From NCBI GenBank assembly GCA_018667335.1, contig JABIVD010000015.1, positions 104,392 through 168,391 of the forward strand: 64,000 nucleotides of DNA. Direction: 5' to 3'. The DNA comes from Rhodospirillaceae bacterium. GTDB lineage: Bacteria > Pseudomonadota > Alphaproteobacteria > UBA6615. Under the pieces are notes generated by a model. That model was not told the DNA's origin. It saw only the letters and a list, made by a program, of their open reading frames with translations, and did no database searches. The position numbers and the translations under genes were made by a program. Positions 55,164 through 64,000 of this stretch are shown piece by piece (the stretch's first letter is position 1; every line of letters begins with the position of its first letter).

Positions 55164-56348
55164 ATGACTGATTCGAGTGAAAACAGGGCTTTGCTTCCGG
55201 CCGGTCTCCACGACCTGCTGCCGCCGCGTGCGGCGCAGGAAGCTGCGACCATATCCGGGATCATGGATGCCTTCCGTGCCTGCGGTTACGAACAGGTCAA
55301 ACCGCCCCTCGTGGAGTTCGAATCCACGCTCGTGGGCAACGGCACAAACGGCGGCGGAAGTCTCGCCGGACAGATGTTCCGGATGATGGACCCGGTCAGC
55401 CAACGCATGATGGCGGTGCGGGCCGACATCACGTTGCAGGTGGCGCGTATTGCCGAGGCCAGGTTGCACGATGAGCCGCGGCCTCTGCGTCTGTCCTATG
55501 CCGGACAGATCTTGCGGGTTCGTGGCAACCAGCTTCGCCCCGAGCGGCAATTTGCGCAGGTGGGCCTCGAACTGGTCGGTGCCGAGGATGTCAGCGCCGA
55601 TGTAGAGGTGGTGGCTTTGGCAGCGGAAGCGCTGGTTGCTGCAGGCGTGCAGCGGCCGACCGTCGACCTCAATTCACCGGCCCTGGTGGCGAATATCCTC
55701 GAACAGCTCGATCTCGACGAGGCGACGAGTAACGATCTCCGCGCCGCTCTCGACCGCAAGGATGAGGATGCGACCGGCGAAATATTGCGCAGTAACGGGA
55801 TCGCGTTTTCCGATGCCGCAAAGGCCTTGTGCGCTTTGATCGAGACTGTCGGGCCTGCGGATGAAGTGATCGCCGAGCTGAAGGAAATTTCATTGTCGGC
55901 GGGTGCACGCGCTGAAGTCGAGCGCTTGTCCGAAGTGGTGGCAGGCCTTCACGCCGCACTGCCGAATCTTGGGCTGACTCTTGATCCCGTCGAGTACCGG
56001 GGTTTCGAGTATCATACGGGCGTGAGTTTCACCCTGTTTGCCGAAGGTGTGCGGGGCGAACTTGGCCGCGGTGGCCGCTATATCACCGGCGCGGGTGAGG
56101 CGGCGACCGGTGTCTCGCTGTACATGGATTCGATCCTGCGTGCATTGCCTGCACCGATACCCGGTGACAGGCTGTTCCTGCCATATGGGACGCCGTTTCA
56201 GGATGGTGCGACGTTCCGAGATGCGGGTTGGACGACTGTTGCGGCGATGACGTCGGAAGGCGATGTAGGGGCCGAGGCAATACGATTGGGATGCAGCCAT
56301 CTTTTGGTTGATGGCGTGCCGGCGAAAGCCGACGGCAGCGATACTTAA
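55164..56348 (+). CDS. hisZ: HisZ, regulatory subunit of ATP phosphoribosyltransferase
   Basis: A 394-residue class II aaRS-like (HisRS paralogue) protein. LLPAGLHDLLPPRAAQE start, LSYAGQILRV, GRYITGAGEA and EYRGFEYHTGVSF mark it; it lacks the anticodon-binding domain. It activates short-form HisG (not in the window). It is followed by purA after 12 bp, a common alphaproteobacterial pair. Confidence 0.94.
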   Translation: MTDSSENRALLPAGLHDLLPPRAAQEAATISGIMDAFRACGYEQVKPPLVEFESTLVGNGTNGGGSLAGQMFRMMDPVSQRMMAVRADITLQVARIAEARLHDEPRPLRLSYAGQILRVRGNQLRPERQFAQVGLELVGAEDVSADVEVVALAAEALVAAGVQRPTVDLNSPALVANILEQLDLDEATSNDLRAALDRKDEDATGEILRSNGIAFSDAAKALCALIETVGPADEVIAELKEISLSAGARAEVERLSEVVAGLHAALPNLGLTLDPVEYRGFEYHTGVSFTLFAEGVRGELGRGGRYITGAGEAATGVSLYMDSILRALPAPIPGDRLFLPYGTPFQDGATFRDAGWTTVAAMTSEGDVGAEAIRLGCSHLLVDGVPAKADGSDT

Positions 56349-56360
56349 CGGGTTGGATTG

Positions 56361-57653
56361 ATGGCGAATGTAGCGGTGGTTGGCTCCCAATGGGGCGATG
56401 AAGGCAAAGGCAAGATTGTCGACTGGCTGTCGGAACGCGCGGATGTCGTGGTGCGGTTCCAGGGTGGGCACAATGCCGGACATACGCTGGTCATCGACGG
56501 CAAGGTCTACAAGCTCAGCCTGCTGCCCTCGGGTGTGGTGCGTCCGGGCAAGATAGGCGTCATCGGAAACGGCGTCGTCGTCGACCCCTGGGCGCTGCTC
56601 GGCGAGATCGACGAAATCGTCAAAATGGGTGTCGAGGTCTCCCCGGAGACCCTCATGGTCGCAGACAATGCGAGCCTGATCCTGCCGTTGCATCCCTATC
56701 TCGATCAGGCGATCGAGAAAGCACGCGGCGCAGACAAGATCGGCACGACCGGTCGCGGCATCGGCCCCGCCTATGAAGACAAGGTGGGGCGCCGCGCCAT
56801 TCGGGTGTGTGATCTGGCTGACCGCGAAACGCTCGATGCGCGGGTCGACCATCTGCTGTTCCATCACAACGCTCTGCTGCGTGGGCTGGGTGCGGACGAA
56901 GTCGATAAGGCCGAGCTCCTGGCGCGGATCGACGAGATCACGGACCGATTGTTGCCCTATGCTGCGCCCGTCTGGGACTTTCTCGACGATGCGCGCAAAG
57001 CCGGGAAACGTATTCTTTTCGAAGGCGCCCAGGGCGCCATGCTCGATGTCGATCATGGCACCTATCCGTTTGTCACGTCCTCGAACACGGTGGCCGGGCA
57101 GGCCGCGGCCGGTGCGGGTGTCGCGCCGAGCGCGATTGGTTATGTGCTCGGCATCACCAAGGCCTATACGACACGCGTGGGTAGCGGCCCATTCCCGACC
57201 GAGCAGGAGAACGAGGTTGGCGAGCTCCTGGGTGAACGCGGCCATGAGTTCGGCACCGTAACCGGACGACGTCGGCGGTGTGGCTGGTTCGATGCGGTGA
57301 TGGTGCGCCAGGCGGTACGTGTTGGCGGAATCAGCGGAATTGCGCTGACAAAGCTCGACGTTCTGGACGGTATTGAAGAACTCAAGGTGTGCGTCGGCTA
57401 CACGATAGACGGGGTTGAAGTGCCCCGGTTCCCCGCGGGTATTCGTGCACAGGCCAGCGTGACGCCGGTCTATGAAACGATGGAAGGCTGGCAGACCAGT
57501 ACACAGGGCGCGCGCAGCTGGGCCGATTTGCCGGCGACCGCGATCAAGTATGTCCGCCGGATCGAGGAGCTGATTGATGCGCCGGTTGCCCTGCTGTCCA
57601 CCAGCCCGGAACGGCTGGATACAATCCTTGTTCGAGACCCGTTTGCCGACTAA
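56361..57653 (+). CDS. purA: Adenylosuccinate synthetase
   Basis: A 430-residue enzyme that joins IMP and aspartate with [52 protein letters not shown] and [11 protein letters not shown] are intact. ATG 56361 follows a TTG that could also start one codon earlier. Confidence 0.97.
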   Translation: MANVAVVGSQWGDEGKGKIVDWLSERADVVVRFQGGHNAGHTLVIDGKVYKLSLLPSGVVRPGKIGVIGNGVVVDPWALLGEIDEIVKMGVEVSPETLMVADNASLILPLHPYLDQAIEKARGADKIGTTGRGIGPAYEDKVGRRAIRVCDLADRETLDARVDHLLFHHNALLRGLGADEVDKAELLARIDEITDRLLPYAAPVWDFLDDARKAGKRILFEGAQGAMLDVDHGTYPFVTSSNTVAGQAAAGAGVAPSAIGYVLGITKAYTTRVGSGPFPTEQENEVGELLGERGHEFGTVTGRRRRCGWFDAVMVRQAVRVGGISGIALTKLDVLDGIEELKVCVGYTIDGVEVPRFPAGIRAQASVTPVYETMEGWQTSTQGARSWADLPATAIKYVRRIEELIDAPVALLSTSPERLDTILVRDPFAD

Positions 57654-57659
57654 ACGGCG

Positions 57660-57674
57660 TTAACCTTCTTTTAC
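57660..57674 (+). promoter_or_regulatory. CtrA-like box before the pseudokinase gene
   Basis: TTAA CCTTCTT TTAC, one mismatch from TTAA-N7-TTAA, about 70 bp before the start. Binding is inferred only. Confidence 0.35.
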
Positions 57675-57745
57675 CTTCATCCTGCCTAAAGTGTTGAATT
57701 CGCGGAAAGCCGCTCCGCGAAATGCGACCTATATGGGCGGACGGT

Positions 57746-59800
57746 ATGAGCGACGCAACATTAAGAGTTGAAGAGACGAACGCGCCGGAGGGCAGGCCAG
57801 CCCCGCCGCCGGCCGCGTCGTCACAAGAAGAGGTTGTCTTCGCGGGCCGGTACAATATCCAGCCGGGTGTTGTCCTTCCCCATCTCTCCACATCCACAGC
57901 GCGCGCCTACCTCACACTTGATGCCGAGGATCCGAAGCGCGAATTGTATGCGCTTGTGCTCAATCACGAAGTTCCGGCCCGCCTGACGGCGATTCTGGCG
58001 GCCAAGAATATTGCCCATGACGCGCTGCTGAAGCCCATCCGTTGGGGACGGGTGGACTGGGTTGGCAGTGGCCGTGAGGAGATCGTCATTATCCTGCCGC
58101 AACCGCCGGGTCCGCCGCTGCTGCAGAGCATGGAATCGACAACCCAGTACTGGACGGTTCGCGAGATAAAACGCGATTTACTGATGCCGATCATGGATTT
58201 GCTGCGGCGCATGGAAGAAGACCGCCTGACTCATCGCAATATCCGACCCACGAATCTCTACCGGCGTGTGAATGATGATTCGGTCATTTCGGGTCAGATT
58301 TACAGCGCACCTCCGGGATATGAACAGCCGTCCATGTTCGAGCCTATCGAGCGCGCGATGTGTGCACCCATCTGCCGTGGAATCGGAGATCTGTCCGATG
58401 AGTTGTTTGCGCTTGGGGTCACGATCATGGTTCTGGGCCTTGGTTACAATCCGGCTGCCGGGATGGATGAAGAAGAGCTCCTCGAACGTCGGATCGCGAA
58501 AGGCAGCTACAGCGCATTGCTGGGTAAAAATAAACTTCATACGGATTTGGCGCCCGTGGTCCGCTCGTTGCTTCGTGATGAGGAACACGAACGCTGGACC
58601 CTCGTGGATCTGTCGAACTGGGTGAACAGTGGCCAGGTTAATCCCGCACAACCGATGCCTGTGGCGCGCGCTGATCGGCCGCTGGAGCTCGGTGGTCGTT
58701 CGGCCTACACGGCACGTGAACTCGCCCATGCACTGAACGCGAATTGGGATGCGGCCGTGAAACTGAGCGGCGACGATACCATCGAGAAGTGGGTGGATCG
58801 CAGTCTCAACGATCGCGATCTGGCCAAGGAAATTTCGGAATGCGGTCTGCTCGGGGCGTCGGGGCCACGGCAGATGACTGACGACATTCGCCTGTCCCGC
58901 ATCATCACGACACTCGACCCGATCGGGCCGATTCGGTATCGGCGCATCGCCATGATGCCAGACGGGACCGGACCAGCGTCGATCCAGGCGGTGCTTCAAA
59001 AGGAATTGTCTGCCGAGTATACGAGCATGATCCTCGGAAAGATGATGAATTTCTGGCACGAAAAGCAACCGCGCCCGAAGACATGGATGCTGCCTGCGTC
59101 TGAAATCGTGGAGAAAGCGGCCATCTATTTATCCGATACGGCACCCGGCTTCTCCATCGAGCGCTGCGTCTATGAACTTAATCCTGCGCTGCCGTGCCTG
59201 AGCCCGCATCTCAAGGGAAGTGTCGCGCTGCAACCGCGCGAACTCATCGATACCCTGGAACGCCATGCGGAGAGTGGCGAATTGCTGTTTGACCGGCATA
59301 TCGCCGCGTTTTTTGCTGCGCGTATCACCGGCCGGATTGACCGTGAGTTGCATGACCTGGCCCGCGCCTCGGGTGACGCCGAAAAGAGCGTGGCGCAGCT
59401 GCGATTGCTGGCCTTTGTGCAGAGCAAGAACAGCGCCACGCCGGCCAAGCATCTCTACAAGATGTTCCTCGAGAAACTGCAGCCGATCGTGAGCAAGTAC
59501 CGAAATGTACGCCTGCGCGAGGAGATGCTGAGGGCCGCAGAAAAGGCCGCGTCCAAGGGCAATCTGGACAGTTTGGTGCGAATTCTCGACAACAGTAAGA
59601 AACGCCGCTGGGATGAACGTGGTTTCGCGGTGGCCAGCCGCCGCTACGCGGCGCTCGGGGTCGAAATGCAGAAGATGCAGACCGATGAAAAGCGCCTCCA
59701 GCGCCAGGCGCAACTGCTCGGCCGGCAAATCGCGGCGAACGTCGCATGCGTCGCCAGCTTGGCGGTGATCGCGGCTCTCGTAATTTCGAAGCTTGGATAG
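57746..59800 (+). CDS. Pseudokinase-like protein with C-terminal anchor
   Basis: A 684-residue protein with a bacterial Ser/Thr kinase-like N-terminal half. The catalytic loop HRNIRPTNL at 163-171 replaces HRD by HRN, no VAIK Lys and no DFG are visible, yet the C-lobe (GDLSDELFALGVTIMVLGLGYNP) and KGSYSALLG fit a kinase C-lobe. So it would bind a partner or nucleotide without phosphotransfer. The middle and C-terminal parts (about 290-650) are helical and unrecognised, and one helix (about 661-681) anchors it, so the protein faces the cytoplasm. A small membrane protein gene starts 4 bp later. Start ATG 57746; an earlier in-frame ATG exists. Confidence 0.75.
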   Translation: MSDATLRVEETNAPEGRPAPPPAASSQEEVVFAGRYNIQPGVVLPHLSTSTARAYLTLDAEDPKRELYALVLNHEVPARLTAILAAKNIAHDALLKPIRWGRVDWVGSGREEIVIILPQPPGPPLLQSMESTTQYWTVREIKRDLLMPIMDLLRRMEEDRLTHRNIRPTNLYRRVNDDSVISGQIYSAPPGYEQPSMFEPIERAMCAPICRGIGDLSDELFALGVTIMVLGLGYNPAAGMDEEELLERRIAKGSYSALLGKNKLHTDLAPVVRSLLRDEEHERWTLVDLSNWVNSGQVNPAQPMPVARADRPLELGGRSAYTARELAHALNANWDAAVKLSGDDTIEKWVDRSLNDRDLAKEISECGLLGASGPRQMTDDIRLSRIITTLDPIGPIRYRRIAMMPDGTGPASIQAVLQKELSAEYTSMILGKMMNFWHEKQPRPKTWMLPASEIVEKAAIYLSDTAPGFSIERCVYELNPALPCLSPHLKGSVALQPRELIDTLERHAESGELLFDRHIAAFFAARITGRIDRELHDLARASGDAEKSVAQLRLLAFVQSKNSATPAKHLYKMFLEKLQPIVSKYRNVRLREEMLRAAEKAASKGNLDSLVRILDNSKKRRWDERGFAVASRRYAALGVEMQKMQTDEKRLQRQAQLLGRQIAANVACVASLAVIAALVISKLG

Positions 59801-59804
59801 ATGT

Positions 59805-60296
59805 ATGGCGCCAGGAAAGAAGAAAACTCCCGCAATCGAGAAGAAGCCTGCGAAGCAGAGCGGCAGCGCTTACATGTTCGTTGTTCTCGGGATGATCTTG
59901 CTGGGCCTGATGATTTTCGCTGCACCAGCGCTGCTTCTTTTTGCGGTCGGCTGCATACCGGCGATGGTCGCCTATATCATTGACCGCGAGCCCGGCCGAA
60001 ACGCGACCCTCACCGTGGGTGCTGCAAATGTCGCGGGCGTGGCGCCCTTCATCTTTGAACTGCTGCTGAGCGGACCGACCATGGATCGTGCGCTGGCGAT
60101 GCTTTCAGATGTGTTTGTGGTCGTCGTGATGTTCGGGACCGCAGGGGTCGGCTGGCTGCTGGTTCTCGGCATGCCGAAAATCGCCGCTGTCTATATCGAT
60201 GTCACGAATGAAGCCAAGATCAAGCAGATGCGGCGCGAACAGAAGCGACTGATAGAGGAGTGGGGCGACGAGGTGATGGCGCCGGCCGGCGCCTGA
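59805..60296 (+). CDS. Small inner membrane protein, partner of the pseudokinase
   Basis: A 163-residue protein with a Lys-rich N-terminus, then three or four hydrophobic segments (about 25-57, 69-85, 98-125) and a charged C-terminal helix (AKIKQMRREQKRLIEEWGDEV). No family recognised. Only 4 bp separate it from the anchored pseudokinase, so the two probably form one complex. The start is ATG 59805; TTG four codons earlier is unlikely. Confidence 0.75.
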   Translation: MAPGKKKTPAIEKKPAKQSGSAYMFVVLGMILLGLMIFAAPALLLFAVGCIPAMVAYIIDREPGRNATLTVGAANVAGVAPFIFELLLSGPTMDRALAMLSDVFVVVVMFGTAGVGWLLVLGMPKIAAVYIDVTNEAKIKQMRREQKRLIEEWGDEVMAPAGA

Positions 60297-60331
60297 GGCC
60301 AGCGTTTCTTGACCGGCGTCTCTTTTCTGAA

Positions 60332-61225
60332 CTATTGCGGCGCGGCGACCTGTTGTTCGATCGCCAGATTCTTCATCGCCTTCTGTAACTTCTCGAACGC
60401 CCGAACCTCGATCTGACGCACCCGCTCGCGGCTGATGTTGTACTGCTGGGACAGGTCCTCCAGTGTGACCGGGTCCTCGCGCAACCTTCGCTCATTCAGA
60501 ATATGGCGTTCGCGTTCGTTGAGGGCTTCCATCGCCTGGTTCAGCAGGCCACGACGTTTCTCCAGCTCATCCTGCTCGACGAGCTCGGTTTCCTGAGAAT
60601 CGGATTCGTCGACCAGCCAGTCCATCCACTCGCCGTCGCCATCTCCGTCCTTGCGCAGAGGTGCGTTGAGGGACCCGTCTGGCCCCGCGAGGCGCCGGTT
60701 CATCGACACGACATCCTTTTCCGCGACGCTCAGCTCCTTGGCGATATGCGCGACCTGTTCCGGCGCCAGATCGCCTTCGTCGAATGCCTTCAACTGGCCC
60801 TTCATGCGGCGGAGGTTGAAGAAGAGTTTTTTCTGCGCCGCCGTGGTACCCATTTTGACGAGGCTCCATGAGTGCAGGATGTATTCCTGAATGGCCGCGC
60901 GAATCCACCACATCGCATATGTGGACAGGCGGAAGCCGCGGTCGGGGTCGAACTTCTTGACCGCCTGCATCAGCCCGACATTGCCCTCGGAAATGAGCTC
61001 TGCCACCGGCAGGCCATAGCCGCGATAACCCATGGCGATCTTGGCAACCAGGCGCAGATGGCTGGTCACCATCATGTGCGCGGAGTCCACGTCGTCATGC
61101 TCGACCCAGCGTTTGGCTGCCATGAATTCCTGCTCCGGCTCGAGCATGGGGAATTTGCGGATTTCCTGCAGGTAACGCGACAGGTTGCCGTCAGGGGTAA
61201 GCGAAGGAAGTTGCGGTGATGCCAT
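60332..61225 (-). CDS. rpoH: RNA polymerase sigma factor RpoH (sigma32)
   Basis: A 297-residue heat-shock sigma factor. Regions 1.2 (NLSRYLQEIRKFPMLEPEQE, split), 2 (AVKKFDPDRGFRLSTYAMWWIRAAIQEYI region), the RpoH box QKKLFFNLR and region 4.2 (LSQQYNISRERVRQIEVRAFEKLQ) are all there. ATG 61225 has GGGAG at seven bases; the GTG six codons upstream is less likely. The hsp20 promoter at 12.7 kb should be a target. Confidence 0.96.
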   Translation of the reverse strand: MASPQLPSLTPDGNLSRYLQEIRKFPMLEPEQEFMAAKRWVEHDDVDSAHMMVTSHLRLVAKIAMGYRGYGLPVAELISEGNVGLMQAVKKFDPDRGFRLSTYAMWWIRAAIQEYILHSWSLVKMGTTAAQKKLFFNLRRMKGQLKAFDEGDLAPEQVAHIAKELSVAEKDVVSMNRRLAGPDGSLNAPLRKDGDGDGEWMDWLVDESDSQETELVEQDELEKRRGLLNQAMEALNERERHILNERRLREDPVTLEDLSQQYNISRERVRQIEVRAFEKLQKAMKNLAIEQQVAAPQ

Positions 61226-61330
61226 GGATTGTTCTCCCGCCACCCGCGGACGCGAATGGTTAGTGCTGAACGACCGATTGGGCGCAGCCTGTCACACAAA
61301 TATGGTGATTTCGTGCCGGACTACAATATC

Positions 61331-62311
61331 TTAGAGAGATTCTAATATTTGCTTAAGATGCGCCATGTCATCGGGCAATTCTGTTTTAAAATCAACATGT
61401 TGCCCCGTTGTGGGGTGGACGAACCCCAGGACGCGCGCGTGCAGGGCCTGGCGCGTAAAGTCACCGATCTGGCGTTTAATGTCCCCATCGAGGCCCGAAA
61501 CCGCGTCGCGGCGCCCCGTTGCGCGCCCGTAGGTTGGGTCGCCGACAAGCGGGTTTCCCTGGTGGCTGAGATGCACCCGGATCTGGTGGGTGCGGCCGGT
61601 GGCCAGCCGGCATTCGACCAGTGAGGCCAGCCCGTCGCCATAGACCTTGAGGGTCTTGTAGCGGGTCAGCGCGTGTTTTCCGCCGGTCTCGCGCACGGCC
61701 ATCTTCTTACGATTCTTGGGATGTCGGCCGATCGCGCCCTCGATCTCGCCGGTGGCCGGCTTGGGCAGGCCCCAGACGATCGCGTGATAGGCGCGGTCCA
61801 CGGTGCGGGCAGAGAATTGCTCGACGAGGTCGGCATGGGCCACGGCGGTCTTGGCCGCCACCATCACGCCGCTGGTGTCCTTGTCCAGGCGGTGCACGAT
61901 GCCCGGCCGGCGCACGCCGCCGATGCCCGCCAGGCTGTCGCCGCAATGGGCGATCAGCGCGTTGACCAGGGTCCCGTCCGGATTGCCGGGGGCGGGGTGC
62001 ACCACCAGCCCGGCGGGCTTGTCGAGCACAATCAGATCGTCGTCCTCGTAGAGGATGTCGAGGGGGATGTCCTGGCCCAGCGGGATCGCGTCAATCGGGG
62101 CCGGGATCGTGATCTCGAAACTATCGCCGGCATTCACCTTCGCGGACGGCTGGCTCACGGGTGCACCGTCGCGGCGCACATGGCCGCCTTCGATCAGGGC
62201 CTTCAGGCGCGAGCGCGAAAGGTCCGCAAGCGCGCCCGCCAATACCCGATCCAGCCGTTCGCCCGTCTGGTCGGCGCCGACGGTCACATGCATCAGGGTG
62301 TCGCCCGTCAT
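61331..62311 (-). CDS. rluD: 23S rRNA pseudouridine synthase RluD type
   Basis: A 326-residue RluA-family enzyme. An S4 RNA-binding domain (RLDRVLAGALADLSRSRLKALI) precedes the catalytic domain with HRLDKDTSGVMVAAK (catalytic Asp), LATGRTHQIRVHL and GDPTYG. It modifies helix 69 of 23S rRNA. I prefer ATG 62311 (MTGDTLM); an ATG at 62386 in the same frame would share a base with the divergent start. Confidence 0.93.
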   Translation of the reverse strand: MTGDTLMHVTVGADQTGERLDRVLAGALADLSRSRLKALIEGGHVRRDGAPVSQPSAKVNAGDSFEITIPAPIDAIPLGQDIPLDILYEDDDLIVLDKPAGLVVHPAPGNPDGTLVNALIAHCGDSLAGIGGVRRPGIVHRLDKDTSGVMVAAKTAVAHADLVEQFSARTVDRAYHAIVWGLPKPATGEIEGAIGRHPKNRKKMAVRETGGKHALTRYKTLKVYGDGLASLVECRLATGRTHQIRVHLSHQGNPLVGDPTYGRATGRRDAVSGLDGDIKRQIGDFTRQALHARVLGFVHPTTGQHVDFKTELPDDMAHLKQILESL

Positions 62312-62385
62312 GGGATCTTCTGATGGCGTATCGTTGTCTTTTTGTGTCACGGCCCTAGACTGCGCTTCGAAATTCGGAGGGTCCA

Positions 62386-62700
62386 TTGGCCATACATGTT
62401 TTACGCACGATCGTCATCGCCCTGGGCGTTCTCATTCTGGCCGTCGTTGGTGCCATCATCTGGACGGCGTTCGATGACGGGGGCGACAGCGGGGCTGCTT
62501 CCGGGGGCGACAATACCCAAGCGGCTCCCGACCGGCTATCGCTCGGCCTGCCGTCGCCGGCCTGCACCATCGAGCAGGCGAGCACCGCCGCTGGCCGCCT
62601 GACGGTCATCACCGGCGGGCCCGCGAACCTGCCCGAATGTCGCCGGGTGTTCGTGATCCAGCTGTCGAGCGGTCGGATTCAGACCGAAGTCAGCCCGTGA
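62386..62700 (+). CDS. Small single-helix membrane protein (DUF6476-like)
   Basis: A 104-residue protein. One N-terminal transmembrane helix (about 6-27), then a Gly/Asp-rich stretch and a small C-terminal domain with two Cys (PACTIEQ; LPECRRVFVIQLSSG). The pattern resembles DUF6476 of alphaproteobacteria. The start is TTG with GGAGGG six bases upstream. It overlaps the aldolase gene by 4 bp (GTGA). Confidence 0.6.
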   Translation: MAIHVLRTIVIALGVLILAVVGAIIWTAFDDGGDSGAASGGDNTQAAPDRLSLGLPSPACTIEQASTAAGRLTVITGGPANLPECRRVFVIQLSSGRIQTEVSP

Positions 62701-63770
62701 GCAAACCAGCGAACCCGGCGAACTTCGCCCCCGCTAATTTTGCCAGCGACAATGTAGCCGGCGCGCTGCCCGAGGTGATCGCGGCGGTGACCGAGGCCGC
62801 GTCGGCGGGCGCGATGCCCTACGGCAATGACCCGTGGACCGCGCGCGTGTCCGCGCGGCTGCGGGACGTCTTCGAATGCGATCTGTGGGCCTTTCCCGTC
62901 GCGACGGGCACGGCGGCCAACGCGCTGGCGCTGTCGGCGATCTGCCCGCCCTTCGGCACTGTCTTCTGCCATCCGGCGAGCCACGCCAACACCGATGAAT
63001 GCGGCGCGCCCGAATTCTACACCGGGGGCGCGAAGCTGACCCTGGTCGACGGCCCGGACGGCAAGATTGATCTGGCGGCGCTCACCACCGCAATCGAAAC
63101 AGCCCGGCCCCACGGGGTTCACAATATGCCGCCCGCCGCGGTCACCATCACCCAGGAGAGCGAGGCCGGCACCGTCTACGCGGCCGATCATGTGGACGCG
63201 ATCGCTGACATCGCCAAAAAGAACAAACTGGCGCTCCACATGGACGGCGCGCGCTTCGCCAACGCGCTGGCCGCACTGGATGTGAGCGCGGCGGACGCCA
63301 CCTGGCGGCGCGGCGTCGATGTGTTGTCCTTTGGGGCCACCAAGGGTGGGGCGATGGCGGCCGAGGCCGTGATCTTCTTCCGCGAGGAACTCGCGTCAGC
63401 CTTTGGCGAGCGGCGCAAGCGCGGCGGGCATCTGCTGTCGAAGATGCGGTTCGTCTCGGCACAGCTCGAAGGCTATCTCGGCGACGACGCCTGGCTGCGC
63501 GCCGCCCGGGCGGCCAATGCGGGTGCCGCGAGCCTCGCGGCGGGGCTGACCAATATCGACGGCGCGGACATTGTGCGCGTGCCCGAGGCCAACATCGTCT
63601 TCGCCAAGCTGCCCCTGCCGGTCCTCGATCTGCTCGAGGCCGACGGCTTCGGCTTCTACCGGGTGGGGAGCGACGGCACGATCCGCCTGGTGGTGCCGTG
63701 GAGTGTGACCGACGCGGATGTGGAGGGCTTACTCGGCGCCGTGCGCGGGCATATCGGCCCCGCCGTTTGA
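62697..63770 (+). CDS. ltaE: Low-specificity threonine aldolase
   Basis: A 357-residue PLP aldolase/beta-eliminating lyase family protein cleaving threonine to glycine and acetaldehyde. NFASDNVAGALPEV, LHMDGARFANAL, and FGATKGGAMAAEAV with the PLP Lys are typical. The start is GTG 62697 overlapping the previous stop. The substrate may be another beta-hydroxy amino acid. Confidence 0.9.
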   Translation: MSKPANPANFAPANFASDNVAGALPEVIAAVTEAASAGAMPYGNDPWTARVSARLRDVFECDLWAFPVATGTAANALALSAICPPFGTVFCHPASHANTDECGAPEFYTGGAKLTLVDGPDGKIDLAALTTAIETARPHGVHNMPPAAVTITQESEAGTVYAADHVDAIADIAKKNKLALHMDGARFANALAALDVSAADATWRRGVDVLSFGATKGGAMAAEAVIFFREELASAFGERRKRGGHLLSKMRFVSAQLEGYLGDDAWLRAARAANAGAASLAAGLTNIDGADIVRVPEANIVFAKLPLPVLDLLEADGFGFYRVGSDGTIRLVVPWSVTDADVEGLLGAVRGHIGPAV

Positions 63771-63868
63771 TGGCGGCCTGACCGCCGACACCCGACACAG
63801 CATGGACGCGGGTTGAATTGGCGCGCAGGTTCGGCTATGTCCTCCATCCTGTTTTGAAACGCCACGAT

Positions 63869-63944
63869 GTCCCGTTCGTCTAGTGGCCTAGGACGCTGGC
63901 CTCTCACGCCGGAAACAGGGGTTCGACTCCCCTACGGGATACCA
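63869..63944 (+). tRNA. tRNA-Glu (CTC anticodon)
   Basis: A 76-nt cloverleaf with a 7-bp acceptor stem (GTCCCGT/ACGGGAT, G-U at the first pair), D-arm TCTAGTGGCCTAGGA, anticodon loop CTCTCAC with anticodon CTC, T-arm GGGGTTCGACTCCCC and encoded ACCA end. Confidence 0.95.
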
Positions 63945-63956
63945 ATTTCTGAAAAC

Positions 63957-63990
63957 ACCCCGGAAACGCTTTGTTTCTGGGGTTTTTAGT
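63957..63990 (+). terminator. Intrinsic terminator after tRNA-Glu
   Basis: ACCCCGGAAAC pairs with GTTTCTGGGGT (one G-U), 5-nt loop, then TTTTT. It lies 12 bp after the tRNA. Confidence 0.88.
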
Positions 63991-64000
63991 GTCTGGCGTC

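Noticed and set aside
1..64000. Mobile elements, prophage or CRISPR
   Set aside because: No transposase, integrase, phage gene, terminal inverted repeats or regular spacer-repeat array was found; gene content is conserved chromosomal core.

Overview
The window is a chromosomal core segment of a GC-rich alphaproteobacterium, most like a Rhodospirillales-type or related marine lineage. This is inferred from alphaproteobacterial signature genes (DUF1013/TrcR, DUF1192, a DUF4164-like gene before zapA, the MotA/MotB-like envelope pair), from 6S RNA between zapA and the 5-formyl-THF cyclo-ligase gene, and from the ruvCAB-ybgC-tolQRAB-pal-cpoB-tilS-ftsH-folP-glmM order. I see no prophage, insertion sequence, CRISPR array or obvious island. 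The unusual content lies in RNA elements, start codons and a few poorly characterised proteins.

Layout. 1-4.2 kb: a YdcH-like small protein, an acyl-CoA ligase, DUF1192, a quinone oxidoreductase and DUF1013. 4.2-4.4 kb: a compact candidate small RNA. 4.4-7.0 kb: metY, a hydrolase and a thioesterase. 7.0-10.8 kb: a phosphofructokinase with pyrophosphate-type residues, two response regulators and a LapG-like protease behind a perfect CtrA-type box. 10.8-13.1 kb: a MetE-C-like protein, an Hsp20 gene with a sigma32-type promoter and a probable RNA thermometer, and rpmE. 13.2-18.4 kb: an ABC exporter and a MotA/MotB/OmpA-like envelope group. 18.5-26.6 kb, mainly minus strand: suhB, efp, thiE (no standard start), class I aldolase, an unknown gene, a LysR regulator (plus strand), a second candidate sRNA, gap and tkt.

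From 26.8 to 60.3 kb every gene lies on the plus strand: DUF4164-zapA, 6S RNA, cyclo-ligase, ymdB, yebC, ruvCAB, the complete Tol-Pal system, tilS, ftsH, folP, glmM, thiD, two EamA transporters, an AraC-Ogt fusion, two MaoC proteins, an SLC13-type transporter, serC-serA, an FG-GAP protein, hisZ, purA, and a pseudokinase-like protein next to a small membrane protein. The end holds rpoH and rluD (minus), a one-helix membrane protein, a threonine aldolase and tRNA-Glu(CTC).

Connections. Aldolase, GAPDH, transketolase and the PFK form a dispersed set of central-carbon genes. RpoH encoded at 60-61 kb is the natural reader of the heat-shock promoter at 12.7 kb. TolQRAB-Pal-CpoB with YbgC forms the envelope-constriction machine, and ZapA serves division. 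Three CtrA-like boxes (one perfect) lie before the LapG-like gene, the first sRNA and the pseudokinase gene, which suggests cell-cycle timing. The observations I rate highest are the two C-rich candidate sRNAs, the Hsp20 thermosensor, the non-standard starts of thiE and the cyclo-ligase gene, the GNRA-capped hairpin abutting folP, and the pseudokinase/membrane-protein pair.
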